A stretch of DNA of 64,000 bases, from positions 1,612,001 to 1,676,000 of the forward strand of contig JACTVC010000006.1 in assembly GCA_018417955.1 (NCBI GenBank), written 5' to 3'. The stretch is from Laccaria trichodermophora (lineage: Eukaryota > Basidiomycota > Agaricomycetes > Agaricales > Hydnangiaceae). A program made the position numbers and the translations under genes. The notes beneath the pieces are model-generated. The model was not told where the DNA came from and made no database searches. It worked only from the letters and a program-made list of their open reading frames with translations. Shown here in pieces: positions 47,634 to 57,880 of the stretch. Numbering within the stretch: position 1 is the stretch's first letter; each line of letters starts with the position of its first letter.

Positions 47634-49975
47634 ATGTCGGACTCCACCTCACCTTACTTCCCCCATTTTCTTTGGGAGTTCTGGCTGTCGCATGTGTACG
47701 TCGACGACAACCTTCAATCATACCTGTCTCAAATCTCTACAGCGGAACTGGTAAACCTTCGAGCAAACAACGCGTGCACATATACGATGTTTATGATAAC
47801 GAATTAAACGAAGCATACGAGATTCCAAGTAGCGATAGGACCATATTCCAAGACTTCAACTCCCGCTTTCTTGATGTCGAGACTCAAAAATTATTGCAGG
47901 AAGCCGAGCAAAACTTTACGAAGCTTGAGTCTGATGCTCGGTCGGTGGTGACCGATCTTCTGGACCGAACTGTGCGGAGCGAGGAAAGCACCAAGAGATC
48001 CATACCATTCAATCGACGGGATGTCGAGACCTTGCGCAAATACTTTGTCTTTCTTCGTTTTCCGCAACAGCGCAGCGTACCGTCAGATGGTTGTCAGCTT
48101 TCAGATGTCAGGTTACGAGCCCAAAGATGGACTAAACTTCAATCCTTATAAACCGACCATCGCCAAGCACCGCAAGCGACTTATTTTGCATGGATTCATT
48201 GACTTTTTGGAGCATTCTTGGGCGGATGGTATGATACGGTCGCGTTCAGACCAACGGTTGCCTATGGGGTGGTCTGTGGATACTTTCCCAGACGTAATGA
48301 ATCTCTACTGCTGGCGCTTATGCCAAGCAGAGGTCTGCGTTGGCATTGCTTGCGAGGACCAGGAGTTCCTTCTTGCAGATTGCTGTTTCGGTAGTTTGGA
48401 TGAGGGGTTCGACGAGGATCCGTGAGTTCTCTCAAAGTGCAGATGAAGATTTGACGTTGACGTTGCATTCGTCAGGGAATGCTGTGATCTCTTTTTCCCC
48501 GTCTTCCCGACTCTTGCTCTTTACATTCTCGGCACGGCAAACGAACAGTGTTCATCAACCTCCACCCATCGGCAGACTGGCCGATCAACGATCTGGATAG
48601 ACGTTGGCTTGGAATCTGCGTCAGACGTCCATCTCCGAAATGCTAGGATCCTCCAAACTTACCCACACTTCCTCTACTTTTCTTCCCTCCGGACCGTTGC
48701 ACTTTCCATATCATCGTATGACGAGTTCCGGTGGATCCAAGAGCATCAGGACGATAGCCGATTGAAGCAGCGATGTCGACAAAAGTTTTTGCAGGAGACG
48801 GTCACCAAGACTTTGGTCGTGAAAGGGTCTGTGATCTTGACTGATCTTACCGATGAAGTTGTGAAGGGAGAGGCGGCTGTCGCTCATGGAACGTTCTCTG
48901 ACGTATGGAAAGGTACCTGGAACGATCCGATTGAGAGACGCCCACGGCCGGTAAGTTTCTTTGTGGTGTTGTGTTGCAAGGTCACCTCACGATATTGATC
49001 AGGTTGCCATCAAGGTCCTGCGTCAAGTCATGGTACAAAATGTTCGAGAGAAGCTCATCAAGGTATAGAATGCTTCTCTTGCTGGAATGTTTGAACTGAT
49101 ATGATGGTTTGTTAGCGACTTCAATCAGAGGTCATTGCTTGGCACCGTCTATGTCACCGCAACGTGTCCCAGCTTTTTGGGATAGTGCATCTCTCACAGA
49201 GCATTGGCATGGTATCGCCTTGGTGCGAACATGGGACGCTTTGCAACTACCTGGAGCATTTCCCGAACGTGAATCGATTAAGACTTGTACGTATTTCATG
49301 TTATCCACCGAGTTTCAATATCTAACTATTGTTGTAGCTCGCACAGGTGGCTTCCGCCATTGCCTATCTCCACACGTTCAGGCCCACCATTGTCCATGGG
49401 GACTTGAAAGGAGTCAGGCCCCTTTGTTCGTCCTCTCCCGCTCCTCGCTGACCCCCAACTCAGGGAAACATCCTGGTCGATGAACGTGGATATGCGATCA
49501 TCACCGACTTTGGGCTCTCCAAGGTCATCGAGGAAATGTCCGAGACCATCAGCAAGGGCACCTCATTTTTCGCCGGTTCAACCAGGTGGATGGCGCCAGA
49601 GCTTATTATGGCTCTGGTGGAGGACGATGGGCAAATACCACCCATTACTACGGTTAGTGATGTGTACGCATTCGCTTCGGTGTGCCTTGAGGTATGTCCG
49701 GCCTTGTACTCAAACCGATTAAATATGTGACGAATGTGTGCATGCAGGTGGCGACTGGACAGCTTCCCTATCCTCACAGAACAAACGACCATGCTGTAAT
49801 TGTGGATATCATTCGAGGAGTCAAACCTGCCAGGGGAGCTTGTTGCCTGGTCCAAATCAAGAGCATAAACGTCTTTTGGGAAACTCTGGATCGCTGTTGG
49901 GACTCTATTGATTATCTTCGCCCTAGCATGCGTGAGATGCTCACGCTATTGGATGAAATGGATCCAGAGCGATGA
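47634..49975 (+). CDS. DUF4238-TKL protein kinase fusion, one frameshift
   Basis: The best copy of three. The ATG at 47634 follows an AACAG splice-like site. A 47 bp intron (47696-47742) joins SPYFPHFLWEFWLSHV to HIYDVYDNELNEAYE, giving the usual DUF4238 opening. The DUF4238 core continues with RRDVETLRKYFVFLRF, then an extra T near 48058-48062 shifts the frame; the other frame carries on to CEDQEFLLADCCFGSL. After an intron (about 48424-48475), one exon (48476-48949) holds the DUF4238 end (LFFPVFPTLALYIL) and the kinase glycine loop (GTFSDVWKG) without a stop, so the two domains are fused. Later exons carry VAIKVLR, HRNVSQLFG, VHGDLKG, NILVDE, ITDFGLSK and RWMAPELI. The catalytic loop has HGD rather than HRD, as is common in fungal TKL kinases. 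All catalytic residues are present. If the extra T is an assembly error, the gene could be functional. Confidence 0.75.
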
Positions 49976-50311
49976 TCTGCTCCCCCACCGTCCCTGCTCT
50001 ACAGTGAGTTGAGTTCCCTTGAACTCCCCCGCTTTGCGCGCTGTATTTGTACTTAACTTATTTGTCTCGTATTCCCAAGTTTTCTTCTACTTTCATTTTT
50101 TCCCCATTCTTTTTGCTTTGAGTTCCCATCCATTTTTCCATCGTTGTAAAGCCAGCAAATACAAAAACTGTACTATTGACTGCAGATTCTCGGAATCGGC
50201 AAACGCTCGGACCGGAAGTTGTTTCCACCTTCAGCTTACTTGAAGCTTACCACTTTTTACGCCCTTACTCATTCCCCCGGTCTGAGTCTTTCTAAGCCCG
50301 TCATGTCTTTG

Positions 50312-50319
50312 TATATAAG
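50312..50319 (+). promoter_or_regulatory. TATA box of the dehydrogenase gene
   Basis: TATATAAG lies about 40 bp before the ATG at 50357. 49976-50311 otherwise holds the 3' flank of the kinase gene and promoter sequence, with no other feature seen. Confidence 0.6.
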
Positions 50320-50356
50320 GGCAAGACTCGATGGCAAACCCTGAACATTCTGGAAA

Positions 50357-51085
50357 ATGGCCCGCACAATGCAAGCTCTCGTCACCGCACCAAACAAGAC
50401 AGCCGTTGTCGCAGATATCGCTGTTCCCGAGCCCGGACGTACTGAGATTCGGTGAGTGATTTGAAGATTTCAATAATGCCCTGAACTCCAATCTCAGAGT
50501 CAAGGTGCACTCTGTCGCCTTGAATATGGTGGACGCTTTGTATACGCAGTACCCCCTTGGTGAACTAGGACGTGTTAGGGAGTGACATCTCAGGAGTCGT
50601 CGATAAGATCGGTGCGGGCGGAACAGGGTGGCAAGTAGGAGATCGCGTTGCAGGTCTCCTGCAAGGAGGTACGCTAAATCAAATGGACAGTTCCCCTTCA
50701 AGCTGACTTTTTTCGCCAGCAACCTCTGTGACCCCCCGTCCCGGAGGATTCGCAGAATACGCCATCTTAGAGCAGGATCTGGCTATTCATGTGCCTGCTG
50801 GGGTCACTCCTGATGAGGCTGCAACAGTTCCTCTTTGTGCTCTTACCGCTGCTCAAGTATGCACGATGTTATGGGCTGGTTTCACATGGCTAACAATGAA
50901 CCTGAAAGGCCTTGTTTATCCGCCTCGAAATTCCAGCACCCTTCCCTAACCCATACACCTTCGCGACTCCAGCAACGGATGCACCGAGCATCCTCGTCTA
51001 CTCAGCGGCGACCTCTCTTGGTCTATACACCATTGAGCTCGCCAGCCTTCTCCGGACCCCATCGGGAAAGCCGTACCGCATCTTC
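50357..51085 (+). pseudogene. Medium-chain dehydrogenase/reductase, 3' truncated
   Basis: An MDR-superfamily oxidoreductase of the zinc-free enoyl-reductase type (ToxD/trans-enoyl reductase-like), NADPH-dependent in known relatives. It starts ARTMQALVTAPNKTAVVAD. An intron (about 50451-50498) leads to VKVHSVALNMVDALY. The next segment, GSDISGVVDKIG, is out of frame with it, suggesting a small deletion near 50560. GFAEYAILEQDLAIHVPAGV and ILVYSAATSLGLYTIELA follow, with further introns near 50670-50720 and 50856-50908. Coding stops at PYRIFA near 51085, exactly where the duplication block with CTTGCAAGCGAGTGGATTCC begins, so about half of the Rossmann domain and the C-terminus are missing. The duplication breakpoint therefore destroyed this host gene. 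Confidence 0.8.
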
Positions 51086-52765
51086 GCTTGCAAGCGAGTG
51101 GATTCCTCAACCGTGGGATCCAAGCTCGTAGGGGACGAGTTGAATGAAAGGGCAGATGGGAGGGAGAGGAGGGAGCCTATGTAACAATTATCCATCAGGA
51201 TTTTCCAAACGCGCCAATGTACATAGACCCAACGATGTAGTCTAGTTCCTCTAGGTCGTACTTGTTCGCGACGAGATTGTGAATGCACCAAGGCCTATTA
51301 TCGAAATTGATCTGCGTAAGTAGGCAGAAAAAGAGCGCAAGGGAGAGATGGTAGTACTTACGAAGGTCGTTATATGCGCGAGTCGTTAATGGATTCGTTA
51401 TAGTCTGACGTCCTTGAGGAAGACAAGCCTCGAGCTTGTAGCCAGTACCGTGAGTCGGTAATCAGATACGCGAACGTCGAATTGTCTTGGCCCGCTGACC
51501 CCATGGTCACTAGGCGTTAGTCACCCTGATCGACATATTCGTGCTGGTGAGCGCCCTCGCTGGGCACGAAGAAGACTATAACAATGGATCAGCCCTCTAG
51601 AGTTACTCACGATTATGAGATCGGGGTAAACTCACTGATAACGCAACCTCATGATATTTTTGCCACCAACGAAATCCTTCGGGTGGTCCAATCGTTCAGT
51701 CGTACCAGGCTTTTCATTCGACAACCTCAAAGTCATTGACCTCCCTTTCATGCGCCAATTCCATCAGAGGGCTTGTCAAGTCTTGGAGATGCAACAACGA
51801 CGGGCGAGGTGGGCAAAGTCGACAGTCGACCAACTTCCGTCGCTGCAACGCGTGACCCTCCGGTTCGTCATGTGGATGGCGGTCGCGGTAGTAAAAAATC
51901 CAGGAAAGCGCATCAGCGAGAACTCAGGATTGAACAAAGAGCCAACAGGCTTGCGCCGTACGTTGACGCCTGGATGGGGAATATGTTAGCAACATATTAG
52001 AATAGCCAAAGGCGTAGTACTCACTTGATAGTATGAGCTCGTCCATGACCATCCGCTAAACCTGCTACACCTTAATGTTGGTTCAATGGCGTCTGAAGCT
52101 GGCTGATTCGTTGCAGTTGCGCGGTTGGAGGTGGTCATTCTGGGCCACTGGCGTTCGGATGTTTCCTCGTAACGCCCACCTTTGTCCGTTGGATGCCTAG
52201 GTTATACGGATTGCGATTTCTGGAAGAGGACCGTCAAAAATCGGGAATGATCCATAGCAGCAAAAGTACTGACGAGATACAAATTTCCCGTCTAATCATG
52301 AGTAGAAACGCAGTGCGCGGATTGCGTTATTTCAAAGGACCTGATACTAGTTGTCATGATAATGAGCAGGAGAACGGATAACGAAATAGGAAAGGACTCT
52401 TTACCGCTCTTATGCCAGTTCATGGGTTTTCACGAGAAGAAAGTGCGGCAGAAGTGGGCGGCTGGGCCCAGCGAGGCCGAAGCCTTATGGCATACGTATT
52501 CGAAGATTGCCCGTAGATAGGAAGGTCGTGGGCGGGCGATAGAAGTCATCTACGCACACCGCATTGGGGCGAGAAAGTGATGGTGGCCATGATTACGTAG
52601 AGTCAAGGCTAAGATGTGAGGACTAACGAAAGGATTGATAAGTAGGAGATATTGATAGAGGGGAAATGAGATGAAGCACCAGACGAAGGACGATCGCGTA
52701 GAACGGAAGAGGCGTACTTGACAACGCGTCATGAGGTGGTCATATTTGTTCTTGACCAATGCCTT
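51086..52765 (+). repeat. Segmental duplication, third copy
   Basis: Parallel to 44820-46725 and reverse complement of about 3240-4740. It starts inside the dehydrogenase gene and leads into the upstream block of the third DUF4238 gene. Confidence 0.85.
51430..51724 (-). pseudogene. Xaa-Pro aminopeptidase-like fragment, third copy
   Basis: The minus strand reads SNEKPGTTERLDH and then the VPSEGAHQHEY region as in the left copy, with a TTG codon in place of the start ATG. DSRYW lies near 51443-51457. It is more similar to the left than to the mid copy. The catalytic domain is absent. Confidence 0.6.
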
Positions 52766-53998
52766 GACGTCGACCAAGACCAAACCAAGACACATCCAAC
52801 ACGTAGCAGGGACTACGGGACCGCCGGTTATCCCTTTCATTGGCTTTGCACCAGATTAGCTCGAGGCCATTTGATAGCTGAAGCTGGGTTGGATAACTCT
52901 GAGGTGCCTTTGCCACCTATGCCGCCAGTTTCGCTTTCTAAGGTTCCCTGAAGCCCTGCAACGCTATCGTGCAGTTTCACCTCACAGATATGCTGCTCTG
53001 GCGGCACTGACTTGAGCTTCCCTGCTAATTTGCAACTGGCCATATACGAAGCAGGATGTTCAACGTTAACTCACGTTTTCTCAACTCTCGTATTCGCCGT
53101 TTGATGTCCCCTTTGGGCAAGAAGAGGATCCACCACCATCCACTTACGAGGCTACGGTTGCCGACCACCCAGCAACCGCAGACCAGTCGGAACTCCAACC
53201 ACCCGGGTCCATTGACCATCTTTCAGCGCGAATCACCACCGCGTTTGACCACCTCCCTTCTTCTTTCGAAGTCTTTGCCAGGACAGGCGAACGACACCTT
53301 CAGTATCCCCTCTCATCGTCGTTTGAAAGTCATACGTGCCTCGAAATCAACAGAAATCATCCGCGATCTTTGAAGATGTCCGGCTCATTGAGTCAATTTC
53401 ATTTACGTGGAACGTCCAAACGTCTTCAGAGAGAAACCGGAGATCAGCTCACTAGTGAGTATGCACCTCCTTCTCATGCTAGTCTTGTGATGAATGAATC
53501 GACCGATAGCTATCTCTTGTACTGTATCAAGAGGACTTATCTCTCCAAGGCCTAGTTGGCTTCTTCGGGAAATTCATGCACTATTCAACGTTCTAGACCT
53601 CGTCCAGCCGCAAGGAATTGCAGTTACCCACCTCCTTCAGGCCTGATTTTCTTCTCCGCACTCCACCAGCGCTACTGCTTGACGCCCTTGGACTACAATA
53701 TCAAAGCCATATGACGTATGTCAGGCGTGTGTCTGCAGTCTGTTATGATTCCTCTTCTTCCCGCTCACTCGACTTCGTGATCGCTTTGATGATGGCCATC
53801 TAGACGCGCGTTAAGCTCGTTTAACCCGCCAGTTGCTTCCACGACACGGCCTTACATCCCAGGTCCCCGCCGCGTGGCATGCTTCGGAGAGTCTGCTCTC
53901 CTTCTTGTCCACATCAACGCAACTAGGAGTTGACTGACATTGGTATGACCTTGCGTTTTCAGAGGCTTAGGTTAGCTCACTGACGCGCGCTTAACAGC

Positions 53999-55105
53999 AT
54001 GTCAGACTCCACCTCACCTTATTTCCCTCATTTCCTTTGGGAGTTCTGGATGTCGCATGTGTACGTCGACGACAACCTTCAATCATACCTGTCTCAAATC
54101 TCTACAGCGGAACTGACCAACCTTTGAACAAACAACGCGTTCAAATATACGATGTTTATGACAACGAATTAAACGAAGCATACGAGATACCAAGTAGCCA
54201 TAGGACCATATTTCAGGGCTTCAACTCTGGCTTTCTTGATGTCGAGACTCAGAAAATCTTCAAAGAAGCCGAGCAAAGCTTCACGAAGGTTGAGTCTGAT
54301 GCTTGGTCGGTGGCGACCGATCTTTTGGACCGAACTGTGTGGAGCGAGGAAAACACCGAGCGATCCATACCATTCAATCGACGGGATGTCGAAACCTTGC
54401 GCAAATACTTTGTCTTTCTTCGTTTCCGCAACAGCACAGCGTAACGCCAGATGATTGTCGCCCTTGATAAATCGGGCTACGAGGAGCCTGAAGACGGACG
54501 AATCTTCAATGCTTATAGACCGCTCACCGCCCAACTCCGCAAGCGATTCATTTTACGTGGATTCATTGACTTTTTGGAGCATTCTTGGGCGGATGGGTCG
54601 CGTTCAGACCAACGGTTGCCTATAGGGTGGTCTGTGGACACTTTTCAAGACGTAATGAACCTCTATTGCTGGCGCTTATGCGAAGCAGAGGTCTGCGTTG
54701 GCATTGCTTGCGAGGACCAGGAGTTCATCCTTGCAGATTGTTGTTTCGGTAGTCTGGATGAGGGGTTCGACGAGGATCCGTGAGTTGACCTGACATTGTT
54801 GTTGCATTCATTAGGGAATGCTGTGATCTCTTTTTCCCCGTCTTCCCAACCCTTGCTCTTTACATTCTGGGAACGGGCGTCAGACGTCCATCTCCGAAAT
54901 GCCATGATCCTCCAAACTTACCCACAGTTCCTTCACTTCACTTCTCTCTGGACTGTTTCACTTCCCATATTATCGTACGACGAGTCCCGGTGGAACCAAG
55001 AGCATCAGGACTATAGCCGCTTGAAGCAACGATGTCGACAAATTTTTGCAGGAGACAGTCACCAAGACTCTGGTCGTGAAGGGGTCTGTGATTTTGACTG
55101 ATCTC
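53999..55105 (+). pseudogene. DUF4238 gene, third copy, nonsense and truncated
   Basis: The same start, intron (donor GTACGT, 47 bp) and DUF4238 core as the mid copy, here without the extra T, so the reading continues FLRFRNSTA and meets TAA at 54442-54444 (the mid copy has TAC at that position). Downstream the frame resumes and carries GWSVDTFQDVMNLYCW and CEDQEFILADCCFGSL. The kinase part ends after VVKGSVILTDL near 55105, where sequence matching 44130 and 5400 begins, so the entire kinase domain is lost. The mid and third copies are disabled by different mutations a few codons apart. Confidence 0.8.
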
Positions 55106-55875
55106 TTGCGTCGAAGAATTGGACAGGCGTCAATATGCACGCGAGCCGCCGTCGAACCCAGGACATTCGAATATGTTACTTGCAGTGGAACGATTTCGTA
55201 TAATTATAAAACTTACCAGTTTGACTCCGTAGCTCAACCATAGCTTGACCGATTAATACTCAAATTACCAGCACAACGTCAATCGCAATTTCGTTATCTC
55301 CCAGAACATCACGGGCACTCATTGATTACTATCACTTCCTATTTTCACGACAATTTACGAGGCAGTACCTACATACCTTCCTCTGCCTGAGGCATCTCGC
55401 GCCCAAGGACGCAGACGTGACGGTTCTCGCGTTGATGATGCCAAGAATCAGGAATGCGGGATACAGGCGAAGACCTGTGTTTACGGCCGTGCAGCGGGCC
55501 CAACCAAAAGTGATTGGAAGCTGTGCAAGTATATGTGACCTACGTCCGTGTCATGGAGCAGAGGGTGCGGTGGGTAGAGGTATGTGTATCTAAGAGATCT
55601 CGCAGCACAGAGAGGAGGTTGCGAGGATGAAGCGGCTCAGCGGAGGAGGGTGAGGGGAAGTGGGTATACTCGTACTATGTACTGTCGCTTTCGAATGAGG
55701 TGGGGGATGGAACAAACTTGAACGCGTTGGTGAAATTAGAATTTATTGAATTGGCTAAAAATGTGTCAGTGGGGAAGGATGAGTTCCCCGCGGTGTGAAA
55801 AATAGACGTAAAGACTTAAGGTGAATGGTTGCGTTGTAGCCATAATTTGTCCACCAAGTAGCGAATAATGAGTCC
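55106..55875 (+). repeat. Segmental duplication, terminal fragment
   Basis: 55130-55660 resembles 44130-44700 and the reverse complement of 4880-5400. 55540-55870 is the reverse complement of 2860-3200. It truncates the third DUF4238-kinase copy. Between 55876 and 56580 I see no feature. Confidence 0.8.
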
Positions 55876-56583
55876 AATTATTTCACTCGATTTAAGGCAC
55901 TGAATGTTGACTGAATGTTAAATTCGATAAATTATGCCCATCACCGGATCCTGTTTTCCGTGTGAAATTATTTTGTTTTTACGTCTCCTACCCTGACTTC
56001 TGTACATTGCCTCTCGCGTTCGTCTCTCTCAACCCCTCTTGCTGCAGCCAAGCTCTCCACGCGACGCGCTCAACACTATGCCACGTGGAGCTTGGCTCCC
56101 ATCACATTTTCCATCTTCAAGAGGTCAAACGCTCACGTGCTTGAGTATGATTTCATGAAGTGCAAACAAACGCGTTGGGACAAAATCATAAATGATGTGT
56201 CGCATGCATCACAACACGCATCGGGAAGTGGGGGATTTACAAGGTATGTCCAAATTGAGTGCAAGGCCATGTTTTAGTTTTGTAGGATAGAATGCTCTTT
56301 TTTGCCACTCATGTACTACCCATCATGTAAATATATATCCTTAGCTGCAACATTATGAGAAACACTATGAGAATTACATTTAAGAGGCCTAATGATAGAA
56401 CAGGTTAAGTACAGAAAGATTTATTAGCCGATGAGCCTGTGACCCATGCTACGCACAGGCTAGCATGCTCATTGGTTGATCATGAAGATCTCACTTGTCA
56501 GCAATTCGGCACATGAACAGACTACATATGCAAAAGATGGATAATATTCCTAGTGATACAGATTGATGTAGTAGTTGATAAAG

Positions 56584-57645
56584 TCAATTAAACTGCAGTG
56601 GCGCAGGCCCGGGACTGAGAGAGCCTTCGGATTCAAGATGATGACGTTTATTGGTTGGCCCTTGGGCTGGAGTTGGAGTTGTGGGACTGGCTGGTGCCTT
56701 GCGCTTGTAGTTTATCAGTCCCTTTCCAGCGCGAGGTGTTCTTGAAGGTGCTGAACAGGAGATGGTCAAATTAGGTTGTATAACATGGAAAAAAGAGCTC
56801 ACTGTCCAAGGAATTTGGAATCACATTGCTTTGCTGACTGAGAAAAACAACATTTTCCACCTTCAAGTGAAATTGTTGCATGACATTTGAGTCAGGTTAC
56901 ATCCATAAGAAAGCCTGAGACAGATACAAATCGCCTGTTATATGGAACTGGCTTCCCAGTTTTGTACCGCAGCGAGTCTGGAATGAAGCAGAAGAATGAG
57001 GTGACAGGTTTTGAAGGGCTGGATTTGACATCCTTGAGAGTCGAAATGTACTGATCAATCTCAACGTCGAATGTGGCTTCCTTGTCCTCACAATTCATTG
57101 CTGCTCCCGAAATATGCAAGTATGCATACTAGGCAGGGTTGATTGAAAATGATTTATTGTTGTCACAGTTGGATGATGGCAGTGTAAGTGGAATGATCTG
57201 TCGATGAGAAATAGTATTGAGTACGACAAAAAGAATGGAACCTAGAGACTGACCCATTGAATGTCGCCAACAAAATCATATTTCTCGTTTGAGTCTGTCA
57301 AGGGATGTATTTGCACTCCATTCTCCATTTTAGCAATCTGACAGAAACATTTAAGTTTCAACAACTGAAAAATGAGATGAAAAGAGAGCTCACCGTTGCA
57401 TACAACAAATACAATGCAACATCATCCTTTCGAAATACCATATCAGAGCCATTGAAATAGGATAATGTGTCTAGGAGCGATTCACAGTTCGATGAGCTGA
57501 CATATACCTGGGCATCCAACATGATCTTCTTGGATGAGCCCGGTGTAGGGCATGGATTTCCCACTGCAGTGATTGCAGTAATAGTTGCAATGCCGGGAGT
57601 CGTAGTCATCGAGTTGTTTGTTAACATGGTAAAAGGCCATATCAC
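56584..57645 (-). pseudogene. Degenerate conserved gene downstream of the Helitron
   Basis: Reading the minus strand through introns gives NCESLLDTLSYFNGSDMVFR, then an intron (about 57393-57342) into KMENGVQIHPLTDSNEKYDF, a second intron, then an in-frame TAG before YAYLHISGAAMN, followed by DKEATFDVEIDQYISTLKD and KPVPYNRRFVSVSGFLMDV. A one-base shift near 56893 is needed to reach FHLKVENVVFLSQQ. The last exon is Pro/Thr/Lys-rich and ends SPGPAPLQFN. The alternation of short beta-like segments is reminiscent of an OB-fold, but I do not recognise a named family. It lies on the same strand and 230 bp beyond the Helitron helicase, so it may be a captured or accessory gene. Confidence 0.5.
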
Positions 57646-57880
57646 AACTGCAGACCTTTATGTATGGACGATGAAAGAACTTTCGTCAACTTTCCAGCAA
57701 TATCCACCACCATACCCAAGCCATACCCAATTCGGCAGTGCCTAGAACCATGAAATCCAAAAGGAACAGTGAAATTTTGTATAGTCAATTCAAAAGGACC
57801 TCTTCGTAAACTACATTAGGTGTAACAGGTTCAAGTACATTGTCAGGCAAGAGTATCTTAATGTTTTGACTCAACTTCAC

